Source: Motacilla alba alba (taxonomy: Eukaryota > Chordata > Aves > Passeriformes > Motacillidae). Taken from it: 64,000 bases of DNA. Positions 24,349-37,500 of this stretch are shown piece by piece. Where the stretch lies: contig NC_052017.1 in assembly GCF_015832195.1 (NCBI RefSeq), positions 92,964,429 to 93,028,428 of the forward strand. The letters run 5' to 3'. Numbering within the stretch: position 1 is the first letter of the stretch; the number at the start of each line of letters is the position of its first letter. The translations under genes and the position numbers were made by a program. The notes beneath the pieces were generated by a model. The model searched no databases. It had not been told where the DNA came from and saw only the letters and a program-made list of their open reading frames with translations.

Positions 24349-25930
24349 TTGGCTTTTTCATGTGGCTGACCTAGAGGTAACTACATTTCAATAATTCCAA
24401 GTGGGCAGCACGGAAGAAGCCCTCTGAGCCTGACAGCCAACCAATTGACAAGCACACAGCAACAGAGCTCGTGGGGTAGATGTCTTCTGCTTAAATCTGC
24501 AGATAATTGCCTCATCCACTTACCTGGAGTCTACCAGCTGTAAGTATTTTGCATTCCTTGGGGTGAAAGGTAGAGCAGGAATTCCAGCCTTAGCCCAGCT
24601 CTTGTGGACAGTGCTCTCAGAACAGCACCATGCAGCCCCCACCATGTTGCTGCTGCCAACCAGCATCAGACATCACACAGAGTTCATTAGTCAGTTTAGA
24701 CACAAGCCTTCTAACCTGAAGTGTGGTTTAAAAAACTGTTCCCCAGTGTTCTTGGCTTCAGATGGAGATACTTTAGCAGTAAAGTATACTCCAGTAGTAA
24801 AGACTGGCCATTTTCAAAAGAGCTTTACAGAATATAGCAGGAAGGATCTGCAGGTATATATATAATTTAGCTTTTTAATGATATATGCCTTTAAAATGGA
24901 CAGGGACTCCCTCCAGTAAGAACTTATTGCAATTACTATTTATAATTTTAGCAATATTGGAAAGTAAAACCATAATACTGTGCTGTTTGATATCATGATA
25001 AACCAGAAAAAAATCATAATAATTCTCAAAATTCTCATAATATTTCCAGATATCTAATTGCATATTGCTGTCTGCTAAATGTTCTTCCACCTGTATATAG
25101 ATATTTGATCTCACTGTAAAATATAATAACCACATAGGTCTTTTCTGTACATCTCCAATACAAAAAGTAGTCCTGAGTCCTGTGAGTTGCATTTTGAATA
25201 CCTATTTCAAAAAAAAAAAAAACCTCATACTTTCTTTGTCAACATGTTGCACAAGTCAGATGTCAAGACTAGAATTATTCCCTGCCAATATATTTTCACT
25301 TTATAAAATTGATGAAGATACAGAAGGAAAATAAATAAGGCAATAACTGCATGATATAATTTAGAGTAAACAGTAAAATGAGCTTCTTATTTGCAGCTTC
25401 CCATGGGACATGAGTACTGAGAGGGAATTTCCTCTTGTTTCTAAAGTAGAAAATGAAAAAGGAGGGATGGAAGGCACCAGTTACTAATCTGCAGAGCAGC
25501 CAGTAAGATAAAAACAGATGGGGACATGGCTCAGAAGATTGGTAACAGGATATGGTACCTTTTCCTTCTAAGTTACTGACTTTTATCAAATTCAGGTTGT
25601 TAGCTACTGAAAATTGTGGTATTACCATTCAATGTATGTTCAGTGGTCTTTATCAAAAGGGCTGTTTGTTGCAGCCCAGTTTTTTTGTGGTTCCAGGATC
25701 AGTTGAAGTGGCACCCCAGGGTTACTCAAGCAAAGACACTAAGCTTTGGTTACAGAGAATAAAATTCGCACCCAAACTAAATCTCAATCTACCAGCAAGA
25801 TGAGGAGATGGAGTCGAGCTGCCACCACATTGCTGACTTTGCTACACCTGTTTTCTGGCCAGACAGGAGTTGTTTTCAGCTACAGATTTTCAGTACCTTT
25901 TACCAACAGATCTTCCATTGTAGCATTCCC

Positions 25931-25964
25931 TGATGATGATGATGGTGGTGATGATGATGATGCA
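25931..25964. repeat. Short GAT trinucleotide repeat
   Basis: An interrupted (GAT)n run with two GGT variants. It produces a run of aspartates in one frame (residues near the end of the 25746-25967 frame), which is a repeat artefact. Confidence 0.85.
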
Positions 25965-26515
25965 TAATTTATTCCCTTGCTAATGTGAGAAGTGCTTCCT
26001 GGGCACTGAGATGTCCCTTCTCTGCCCTTCCCTCTATTTTCTTCCCAGTCTTTAACTTTTTCTCTACATTGTTCTGGTCTATTGACACACTGCTTATTTA
26101 AAGCAATCAATAGAGAGTATGAATTAACATCTTTGCTTCTGCCATTAAAATTATCTAGGTTTTGTCTTGTACATGGTTCTTTTTCTTTGTCTCACTTCAT
26201 CCTGCTATCTTTTCCCCTAGTGAGCTTAAAGCTTTTAGGTTTCATCAGAAGGGCTGTGGGCAGAGGTGGTGGTTCAGAGGGGGCTCTGGTGTCTGCAGAG
26301 CAGCTGGGAACAGACCCTCACTGGGACAGGCAGGCACTCCCCCCACTGGGGGCTGTGCCTTGGGGACATTGCTGTCTAAAGTGGCAAGCCTAAAACATGC
26401 AGAGAAATACTTCTATCTGCATGAAAAACACCACAGGAATGAAGAGCTCAATCTGATCATTGCAGTAGTTTATTTTAAGTATTAGTGGCCTTGCATCTGT
26501 TAAATTTATGGTGTC

Positions 26516-26536
26516 TTTTTTTTTTTTTTTTTTTTT
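26516..26536. repeat. Poly-T tract (21 T)
   Basis: Uninterrupted run of 21 T residues. It could be the reversed poly-A tail of an old retroposed sequence, but no source sequence is recognisable alongside it. Confidence 0.9.
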
Positions 26537-29500
26537 TGTTCCTTCTGTCAGGGCTTTGGAGTGAAGAAAGTATACTCATCTCACACCAGGCTGGGGGTCT
26601 CATGCCTGGTTAGTAGCAAGTAGCAAGTACCTAATCTCGTCTCCAAGCCCAGTATGCTGAGTAAGTCAAAGAAGGTGCTCAGAACACCTGAGAAATAAAT
26701 CACTATAGTTATCCAGTTCAGCAAAGATGATTTTTCATTTCCTAAGTGACTTGGTCTTTTGAAGAGATACATCATAAAAGGAGAGTAAAGGTAAAACTTT
26801 TCAGTCTCTTCTAAGTGATGAATCTATACTGGCCAAGATGTAGACTAGCTGGAAAAGCAGCAAAAACTAGATTGTCCCCTCCATCTTTTCATTTTTAAAA
26901 TAACTTTACATTTAAAATTGAAGAAAAAATAGTTTAATGCCACATTGTTTCCCTTTCCCATCTCTCACTCCTCACCAATGTTTTTAAACATACTATAAAG
27001 TTAATCCAAGAATTCAGTAGTGATTTAAATTCTTAGATTAGCCACTAATAATTCCCATTCTGCTACTATTCAGGAATTCCATATATTTATCTCAATGACA
27101 GAATAGGCAGAAACACATAAAGTAAACAGAGAGTCAAGTCTGATTAGAGAAGCAGGCACCGAGTTTCATTTCCCAAGGACATTACATTTGTAAAATTAGT
27201 ATCTGAGAAAGATTTGAAATGTCTTCAAACTGGAAAACTAATAAGAGATTTTTTTTTTCATTTTTTTGTAGAGTTAATACTTCTGGAAATGAATTATTCA
27301 ACATTTCTTTAATGCTTGAAAAGATAAAGAATATCCTTTTAGCTTTGCAGATATGGGACAGCAGAATATCGACTCCTATAGAAATAAAAAATGTACCTAC
27401 TTTCTTACTGTTTCCACAATCTGTGTGACACCTGCATATCAGATAAAAATTCCTTCAGATATTCATTTTGATATGCAAAGATTGCTAATTGTCCTTGTAA
27501 GACACATTGTATCATTATGCAGGATATAATAGAAAATACAAGACTTTCTACAGCATTTTAAAAGTAACTGGGAAATGCAATAATGAACTTAAATGCAATT
27601 TTACAAAAGATTATGTTTTTTCCAGACATCAATTAAAACACTAGGGAAAGAGTTTCATTTTTCATTGCTTCCTTTAGCTTTTTTTACAGTAATTTTCTGC
27701 AGAAGACCTGTTTCCTGAGAGCTCAATTTTTAAAAAATTTCTTGTGTTTTATCATTGATGCTACAGTTAGGCTAAAAATAGTTGATTAATTTCTAATTAT
27801 CATTGCTTCAGACACCATGATGGTAGAGATTTAGTACTCATACCCTCTGCATTAAGTATGAAGCCTTGAATCTCAAAGAATGTGTACAGCTGGTAACAGG
27901 GAATCAAGAAGACAATACACTGTAAAGGGTAATGCAAGAAACAGAAAAAGAATTGCATAATGACTGCAGTTTTACTTAGCAAAGATGTGTGCAAACAGTT
28001 GCTGTTGGCTTTTACTTTGAATACCTGTTGTGGGTGTGTTGGAAGCTTTGGATGTTTCTATAAAAATCAAAGCAAAACAAAGTTTATATTTGGTGAAGTT
28101 GGGTTGTGGCCTCAGTTTTGCTCTGAGAAGCAAATTATCACACATTATGCATTATGTCAATGTAAATATGTATTGGCTTAGGTGAATTTGAGGGAACCTT
28201 TTTATGTATCTAGTCTGAATTTCAAGGTTATAATGAAGAAACAAACCATGGTACTCTGAAGCATCATGTCATCTCTGACCAAGGGATCTGCTTATTTTTG
28301 ACTCTGAATATGCCCATATAATATATCCAAGTTATAAACCTTCCAGCACACACGCAGCAGAGATAGAGACAGAGATAAACGCAATGCTTTCAACTTTTTA
28401 GAGGCATGGACTTTACTTGGATATATATTGAGCTTTCCAGATGAAAGTCACTGCAGACATAGGGAGCAAAAGTCATTGAAGGGAAGGCAAGGCACACAAG
28501 CTGGGGTGCTCCCAGCTCTGCCTCTGATTCACCTTCTGGCCCCAGATTAGTAGTTTTGCATCCTCAGATGTTTTTGTTAACTGTTTAATGAGCATTTCTG
28601 ATATTTGACTACACATTAGAGGTGCCTAAAGGTCACTGTACAGAAGTACTAAGTTTTTTTGCTGCCAAGTCTTTATTGCCAAGTTTTCTCTTGAACACTT
28701 AACAGTGTTCAATGAACTCCTGGTAGAACAGGGCTAGCAAGGCAGGAATAAGACACCTGGAATACTGAATAGATAAGATTAATTAACGGGAAATTTAGAT
28801 TAAAACTGAGCTACAGAAGGAAAATCATAAAAGAGGACCAGAAAGGAAGTGAGAAAAAAGGGGTCAGTAGAGATGGGAACAGGAAATGAAAATCACACTT
28901 CACATCTTGCAAGTGTAATCCTTTCAGGATGGCATTATCTATACACTATTATCATGGATCCACTGTTGGAAATAAAGTACATCCTTGTGGTAGGCACCTA
29001 CCCAAAGAAAACCACAAGCGCCTTATCATCCTGCTGATGATTTGCCATACGTTCAGCAGGTGAGATGCAGGTGAGACACTTCAGCTCAGACACTGATGGT
29101 GCTGAAATCTCACTTATAACAACAATGGGAAAACAATAGGAAAGAATTCACATTGGCATGGCCCATTTCTGTGGATCACTAACGGCTGGAATTGTTACTT
29201 TTTAAAAAATGGAACAACAAAATTTGGTTTCACAGTACATTTTTGTATAGTTTTTAACTTGTGTACTGGTTAATGTTAATTAGGTTTAGGTCCTTGCCTA
29301 CAGGATACTTTCTTTGCAGGTAAAAGCAACAATAATTGATGAGAATATAAAAATTAAAAATTTCATATATTGATCCCACAATTTTCTCCAGCTTGAAACA
29401 ATGATTTCATGCTTTGCCATGGCCTAAATCAGATTATTTTTTCCTATTTCACCAAATTATATGGTTTATAGAGCTATCATCAAGATGGAGAAGTATATGT

Positions 29501-30223
29501 AAACTGGCTATCAGGCACAGAAGAAACCACTTTTTGTCTTCAGTAAACACTTAAGCTTCAAACCATCCGATTATCACCAACAGGAAAAAATGCAAAGTTC
29601 TTGACAAGTTAGTAAAAGCATCTGGCAAAGGATGGAGATTTTTAATTTTTAATTTAAAGACCAACTATCATTCTTACTAAAAATATCTTGAAACAATCAG
29701 GTGATCTTCAACACTCCAGATGGGTTAAAATTTTCCACAGAGAGCTTTTACCAGTCTGCTGTAATCTGTCATGACTCTGCTCAATATGAACAGTGTGGAT
29801 GAAAAATGTGTGGTTTATTGGTTCACATACAAAATGTGTAAATAAGGAAGCAGAGAAGAATGTGTGGGCATGTGTTTTTATCAAACTTTCCTTGCTCATA
29901 CACAAAGATTATGGTCTCGAATATGGCATGCAGCCCTAGTGAGTAAAATGTCTAGGGTTCATTTCCTAAGAACTCAACAACTTACTCGTTTCCTACCTTT
30001 GCCTATGCAGGGTCCAGAGCTGCCTCTTTATCTGTTTGAGGACCACAGTAAGAGGAAATTAATTTTTTGGTATTTCCAGCAATTTCGGGTGAGGAAGAAT
30101 GTCATTACTCCTAAGTCCTTATTGCACACAAGTCAACATCTGCTTTCATGTAAATAATAGTGGCTAAACCAAGGTCTCAGTCATTTTTTTGTCTCTAAGT
30201 CACCCTTTCCTTTTCATAGGAAT

Positions 30224-30262
30224 ATCATAGAATATTGCCAGTTGGAAAGGATATATTCTAGA
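30224..30262 (-). mobile_element. Possible CR1 terminal remnant, minus strand
   Basis: AATATCATAGAAT followed by CCAGTTGGAAAGGATATATT resembles a decayed reversed CR1 3' end (ATCATAGAAT plus GTTGGAAA-GA). It is short and could be chance. Confidence 0.35.
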
Positions 30263-33200
30263 CCCTTCTTCTTACATCCTGAATTTAAAACTGTGTGTCC
30301 ATACACCAAAGAAACACTTTTTATTCAATCCTATCCATCTAAGATTCATTTCCATTGTTTCATACGATCCTGAAGACAATGCTTGTCGCTGCATTAATTT
30401 AATTGACAAATCATTAGAATGACATATGTTAATTTGAAAGCAAGGAATATGAACTAGGTGTATTTTTAACTTAGCTTACACGTCTAGAATGTGCCACACT
30501 GAGAAAGGCTTTTTTAGATCTCACAGAGAACTTTTAAACCTTAGATGCCAAAACCTGTATTTTGGCCCTGAAAGAAAAAGCTTCTGTTCCTTTAACTCAA
30601 GACAGGGAGGTTGATGTAGGCTAGTTCTATTTGGATGTCCAAAAGCTGGTTTAGGCAGGGAGCATTCAGCATGCTGGGCACATCTGTGTTAGCAAGGCCT
30701 GTAAGACAGCAGAAGGAGCACTGTGGTGTTTCTTACAGCTTTGGAGAAAAGCTGGTACATCACACCCTGCAGCAGCCCATGGCACCAAGTAGATGCTGGA
30801 GGGCTGTGTCAGTAGCAGAGGCTGAGCTTTAGTGTGTCGAGAACAAGGATAATGAGCCTTGTGCAGAAGCAGATTTTTGCTGGGTAAAAGGGATGATTTC
30901 TGCCTTAATGAGAGCACACCTTCATGGTTATCAAGGGAGTTTATAAAGCTAACAAATCCTGGTGTTTTTCCCTTGTGAATCAGGTTCTTAGGAGGGAGAA
31001 TTCACTTTATCTGCCTAAATACTACATTCAACATCATGTGTTCTTAAGGGTTCTTGTTCCCTGCCCACTCCTTGCCAGTCTCACTCTGCACACTGGATTT
31101 AAGGGCAGGGTGCTCATGCCCCTTAGGAGAGTAGGGGTTGAGCACTGAGACACCTGCCAGAGCCCATCCTTCTGTCTCCTGACTCACACAGGCACTCTGT
31201 GGGCACCACAAATGCCCTTCCCTGCCACACGTGGTGCAATGCCAGGGCAGGCAGGTGGAATATTTTGAGTGACCTTTACCCACGGGCTTCCCTTCACTGA
31301 AAAGCATGGCACTTCACATCATTTCAGCACTCGGCAGGCTTCTCCTCCACATGAGCTTTTGAATGTTTAGTCTCCTCTTAATGACAAAGGACAAGTGCAG
31401 TAATCAAAGCAAGGGGAAGGAAAAGAGTTAAGAGGTGTCATTAAGCTTACTAGGATTTGAGATTTAAACTCTCTTTTTAATTTCAAAAAAAACAAGCCAA
31501 AGAGTATGCAGAGTGAAAACAGGCTTGTACCTAAAGCTGCTTGAAGGATGTACTAGAAAAGCAATGAAAAAAAGTTCTTCCATTTCCTAGCTATGCCTTT
31601 CTAGGTGACCTTTACTAATAACTATCGGCAATCCCCAGGTCAAATGCCTGGCACTGACAGACAGACTTTCATAGCGTACATCATGATGGACACCAGAAAA
31701 GGAGATGGAGAGAGGCAGGAAAATCTATGGCCACTGCCTGTCATTGCAGAAGAAATCTCCATATAAATTATGGCTACAACCTTGGGAAAGTTTTGCTTTT
31801 GTTGTCCCAAAGGGTTAGGTATTTTGTTAAATAAATAGGAATTAAGCACATGTATTTTTTAATATCCTAAGGATTCAGTACATATGTTGCAATGACATGA
31901 AAGTGGGAATCTTGGCAAATTTTCTTTTATGCTAGAATTCCACCTGCACACAGAACAATAGAGGTCCATATCCTCTAACATCTGCTCAGGACAGGGTGAT
32001 GATGCTATGATCAGTCCCTGTTTGCTAACTCACACTGAAATCCACTTCATCCACAGTTTGAAGAGGTGTCTACATAATGGATTGTGTAATTTCTGCCATT
32101 TCTTGGGTTTATGAGAGCTAGTATGCCTTTGGAAATCAGCTTTGTTACACAATACACTAATCACAGGAAGGTCTGAAAATGAACACTTGATTATCTGGAC
32201 TGTATTAATATGAAATAGTTATATATTGTTTAATGAATATAAATATGTTAATAATATTTTCCCTACCAGAGGAAGTAAATAGATGTATCGTCATTTACAA
32301 TTTTCTGTGAATTTTTAGGGAAATTATCAAGTGGGAGAGACTTCAATTTTATATTTCTTACATTAAAAAAAAACCCAACACAACAAACAAACAAGCTGCA
32401 TGAGGTCAGTGAGGATTCTTCCTGTTGCTCCACCCATTCTCTTCATTGTCAGTGATATAACAGAAGGAGTTTGTAGGAATATGCTTTGTCAGTGGGACTT
32501 TTTTCTAATAGTTAAGGTCGTGGAACAAGTTGAAAAGCATGAAATTCTGCTGCATAAATTATCATTAACAATGTGGTTTATTTTTCTTTGGCAGTTGCAA
32601 TTTTAATGTAATGTTCTGTTGAAATTCTGAGATTCAGTCAAGTTTTAACAAGCTCCTGCTAGGAGATTGCATTATTTTTTATGCATTTGTTATTAAAATT
32701 CTTGATAAATGTTGCAAAGATTCTACCTGTGAGCTGTTTTTCACTCTCTAGCTGATATTAAATACTTGCCACCAGAGCTGCATTTTTGATGGTGATTTGT
32801 CACATGGTATTATTTCTGCTCCTAGAGTGAATGAATGCAACCTTCATCAGGATCCTTGTCTGAAGCCTCACAAGAAATACAATTCAAAATGGAAGTCATC
32901 AGTATGTATGTGCATAAAATTTTCCATAAAGATATACTAGTACTACTTTCTTGCATTAATGTTTATGACAAGAGAATGCCACAGCTTTCAGCATGGGTGA
33001 AATGGATACATATTTTAATACTGAGCAAAATTTAATGGAAAAAGTTTGTATTGTTCACCCAACTGTATTTTGTTTTAGTCAGCATTTGTGCAGGCAAAGC
33101 TGCTCAGGTGCCTAAGAAAAGCCCATAGACAAGGTTCCTGTGACTCCAGTGGCCTTTGGCCCAGCATCCGGGGTGGGAAAACAGGAATTCTGTGGGCTCT

Positions 33201-34229
33201 GGGATGCTCTCCTCAGAGCAAATGATGGTACAGTTTTAGATCTGAAGGGGAAAAAACTGAATTTTTCTAACTTTTCTCTGGAACACTTTCTAACATCTCA
33301 AGCTGACAGGTTCCCAGCTTGCTTTCAATCCTGGCTATTCGCTGTTCTTTAGAGGTTTGCAGAGCATTTCTTGCATGCAGTGCTGCTTTCTTTAAAACAG
33401 CAGGAAGTCAGCAGGGTGGCATTGGGGCAGCCTCCAGGGGTGCCAGCCTGACCCCAGGCCCTCCAGCCAGCTGCTGTAATGGGAGATGCTGGCACACCCG
33501 TGGCTTTGTGCACCCATTTGCCTCAAATGAGTGCAGAAGGGTGGCTCAGTGATTCTATGAACATGGGCCTGACCCACCCTCTCTGCTGGTTCCTCTGAGC
33601 TTTACACTTCTTCCAGCTTTTCTGGTGATTCTGTACAGTCAGTCTTAGACCACTGAGCTCAAACCTCAGCAGGGACTTGCAGGCGTGGATGAAGGAGTTT
33701 GATAATAAAACTTGTAGAAAGAGACTACCATGAAAAGAAATCTCCCCAGTGGTTCTTCCCACATCACATAAATGGCCATGCAAACCTTACCCATCTTGGG
33801 AGCCCAGAAGGAATGTGATCTGTGCTGTCTGTGACCCCAGTCACCCTTTCACACTACAGTTTCCATGAAAAATCAGCTTTTGCCAAGATGGCTTTTCCCT
33901 GGAATGGGCTCCTGGGAGTGCAGACCACCGTCACAGAGGTAGCTGCCCGGGAGTCATTTCTCCTGCCTGTCATTCCAGATGGACCCAGGGGGTTTCTGTG
34001 TTATCCTGGGAGGGTGGCTGGCTGGCCAGGGGAGCCTGACTGAGAGGGGAGGGTGGAAAAGCCTGCAGCATCCTTCCACATGAGGATCTGCTGTTAATAT
34101 TGGACCCATACCTGTAAATTGTCTTAATGCGTCCATAGGTTTTGTATATGTGGCAGCCAGAAAAAGGTTGCGTGTCAGGTTTGAGTTTGATTTGAGGGAG
34201 GAGTGGGATCTGAAAGCTGTAGATGCTGT

Positions 34230-34520
34230 TTTAAAGCTTTTTTCCTGTACTGATGTTAATGAATGATGTAAGCCATTCCTTTGGACTGATGATTAATCCT
34301 AATGAATACGTTGCATCGTATGTTTCACGGCTGTCATTAAGCTTCCATTTTAACTGCTCTTCCCCTTTACCCATTCCCACCCATGCCTGCAATCTGCAAA
34401 CTCTTATTCCCTGTAGGTATTTTGATAGAGAAACAGACAGGTAACGATCCCGATGTCAGACTGTAAGCCATGCAACTGTCAGTTCATATTGTGTCTGACA
34501 GCCATTGACAGCTTGCTTCT
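34230..34520. promoter_or_regulatory. Candidate conserved element with clustered TALE-homeodomain motifs
   Basis: Within about 180 bases there are five TGACA/TGTCA cores, the MEIS/PREP/TGIF class: CTGTCA 34331-34336, TGTCA 34454-34458, CTGTCAG 34476-34482, CTGACAG 34495-34501 and TTGACAG 34505-34511. TAAT and TAATCC homeodomain cores lie near 34,255-34,300. CpGs are retained in ATACGTTGCATCGTATG (about 34307-34323). The enhancer role is inferred and no expression evidence is available. Confidence 0.35.
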
Positions 34521-37500
34521 TCAATTTTACTAAGATTAATATTCTTCACATGTTTTATTTATATTTACTGATCTTGCTGCAGTGAATTTTTAAAGAGACG
34601 TTTTCATGTTAAAACCCCCTGTTAAAAATCAAATCTGCATTTTCTTCAAAATTTGGGTTTAAATTTCATAAGACTGCTTGCAGAATTTTTGCACGTTGCT
34701 GATGGTAAGATCTCAAGAACAATGCTTTATCTATACAGTGGTCAATAAGGCTTATTCCTATAAACCCCCGGGATCATCATCTGGGAACCTTCTCATCCCT
34801 GGAAGCACATCCACACGTGGTTAACTTGACACAAGGCAGTAGTTTCACAGAAAACAACTTCTCAGATGCATAAAATTATTCACATGTGCAAGCATTTGAA
34901 TGATCCAATTTCTGTAAGAGTAACATTGTCACCACAGTAATACTGTTGAGCTTCAAAATTCACACCAGCAAATGCCTGCAAGATTAGACTTTGGGCTCTG
35001 TGGTGAAACTCTTGTACTGATCTGTCCATCTGAGGCAGCTCACCATCTCTCTGGATCCTTGAATTGAAATAGAAACACATTGGGATACTGAAATTGTGGA
35101 TATGATGGGGGAAATTACACTTCAGACAAAAGAATTTTAAACAAGACAGAAATACTTGGAAATTTGGAAAAAAATTTCTAAGTGTATGAAAAATTTTATA
35201 CAAATAGCAATAGGGTATTTAGCTAATTTATATGAAAATAATGTTAGAAAAATGTAAAATTTATATCTGTGTATATAAATATATAACTTTACATTGTGTA
35301 AATACAAAGACAAAAGCTTAAACTTGATTCCTATGGTATATATGCTTTAAAAGGCATTAGTCAAATCTCTCACTCCTTACTCAAAGATTTTGATTATGTG
35401 TCCTGTCTGAGTGCAGGCTGACTTTGACTCAATTTAAGGAAATTCAGATCCCCATCTTCACACATTTATTGATCAGAAAATTTCCACTTAAGGACTCCTT
35501 TTAACCTCTCTGATCTTTCAAATGTTTCTTAACTTCAAGAATTAGCCAATTCTGACTTCATCTAGCCATGAGATTACAGAGGTGGTTTATCTCTTTTTTC
35601 CCTTCTTTTCTCTCCAAATCTGTAACATCATGTTTTTCCTATTGCCATGGCAATGCAGCTAAGTATACACAAAAATGCAACAAGCCAAGTGCATATAAAA
35701 AAGTTTGCACAAAGACAGAATTGCTAACTAAACAAGGGCCATTGCTGATACATGGCTCCTGCAGGGATATTGGTGGGGTAGAATCCCTTTTTATCACCTC
35801 TCATTACCAAGGAAAGTTAAAACACCAATGGGGAGACAAGACATATCAGGATACCCAGACCAGTTACAGGAAGGGATATCAGCATCAAGTAGGACCAGCA
35901 ACATGGAATGTGATGTTTCCTTCAGATCATATGGAGCTCTAGCAGCCTCTAATGAAAACAGGGGTGATTTAGCACTTCTTCACCAAAAATAACCATGCCC
36001 TGGACCTTGGAGAGGGGGTGTATTGTTAACTTAGAAACAGTGGCACAAACAATCAAGGGCACAGAAAAATCAATGAATCAGTGAAAAGCCCCTCCATTTA
36101 GCCAAATAATTCTCTCCATATGATTACATGTGAAATTAATAATTATTCTTCCTTCACTGACAAATCAAGACCACTTTTTAGCCCAAATAATTGTAATGAA
36201 GTAGTTAAAAGAGAGGTGCCTTTGATTTTTCCTAATGTAAGAGGAAAAATTAGATGAACAAGCTGTAGTTTCTTACTTTTAAAAATTTGATTTCATTTAC
36301 ACTTTGTTAATTAATTATTTTTTACGGAAAAGAGGTTTGTCTTATTTTCAACAAAAGGAATGCTGATTGCTCTCATAGGGATATTATAAGAATGTCAAGG
36401 AAAGCCATAAATATTTTATAAAGACTGATAATAGAGTTTTCTGTGCTATAGAAAAGTCAATGATTTTTGAAAAGGGATACATAATGATTTTCTGACTAAC
36501 TGCAAAAATGAGATGGCAGTAATTTTAGTATTAGCTAATAAATATTGACATTTGTATTTCAATGAGTGTAATCAGGCTTTGGTTGGATATGAAAAGTCAT
36601 GATTTTTTCATCACTATTATTACAAAAGCTTGACTATTTCCACCAAAGATATTAAACAATCTTTGCAGGAAGCCTCAGTAACTTCTCAGAATAAATCCTG
36701 TAAGACTATGCAAGAAATAACATGTGCTCTCTGCATCATATTGAGAGCTCATCTATTTTGCTCTCTCACTTAAAAACAACATTGTGCAACAGGCATCCTC
36801 ACACAAAAGCAGTCTGCATGCAAAATGATCTGATTAAAATGACAGCTTTGGGCATATAGGTAACCTGATGCCCTCAGCATACTTTACCTTGTTTTATCTC
36901 ATAGCTATTCAAATTTTCCAGTTAGGGGAAAAAAAAAAAGACCTATAAAACACCCAGGGGTCACTCATAGTCTGAAATGTCAGCTGTGGTAGCCTATTAT
37001 TGCAGAAACAGTCAAAAAAGTCATTATTCTGTGATGACTTCTCAGATTTTCAAAAGCTTTTGGTACCAAAGTTGCCACCCTTCCACCAAAGCCAAAATCC
37101 CAAACTGGTTTCAGAAGTGCTACGTTTCCGGTGAAGGATCCCCCCTGGGGTACCTGGTATTTGATGAATTAAAAATGACATCATTCTTGTTGGCTTTAGG
37201 GCTGATAATTACTGTCTGCTGAGAACACACAGCAGTGAATGGTGGCAGAGGGGAGCGAGCTGAAACCCAGGCTTTGGTTACAAGTTCATTAGCAGACAGG
37301 TCTGAAACAAACAGACCAGATTGTAAAATTGACTTGTTTTCACAATGCAGACAATTTCCAACAGAAGATTCTGGAGCAGTGATACTGTTTCCTCACAAAA
37401 CAGTCCCGGTTTCCAAGCAATGTATTTTTCAGGGCAGCACATCTGTCTCCTTGGTTGCCCCCTCTTCAAAAGTCTCTCCTATGTTACCCAGTGAGATGGA

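Larger units (their letters stand above)
24349..34229. other. AT-rich gene-poor DNA
   Basis: No gene is recognised. Visible items are a short GAT-type run (about 25931-25964), a 21-base T run (26516-26536), a perfect nine-base dyad TTGAACACT/AGTGTTCAA with four-base loop (28691-28712), and a weak CR1-like terminal motif at about 30224-30262. The section at about 33,140-34,060 is somewhat GC-richer but has no domain-bearing frame. Confidence 0.65.

Noticed and set aside
28691..28712. Perfect nine-base dyad TTGAACACT/AGTGTTCAA
   Set aside because: A few such dyads are expected by chance in this length of AT-rich DNA, and no other feature supports it.
33540..33562. CR1 terminal motif (TGATTCTATGAA)
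   Set aside because: Only about a dozen bases match, with no CR1 sequence upstream.
35251..35295. Nested AT-rich dyad as an RNA hairpin
   Set aside because: The arms are almost all A/T with a seven-base bulge, so chance pairing is likely.
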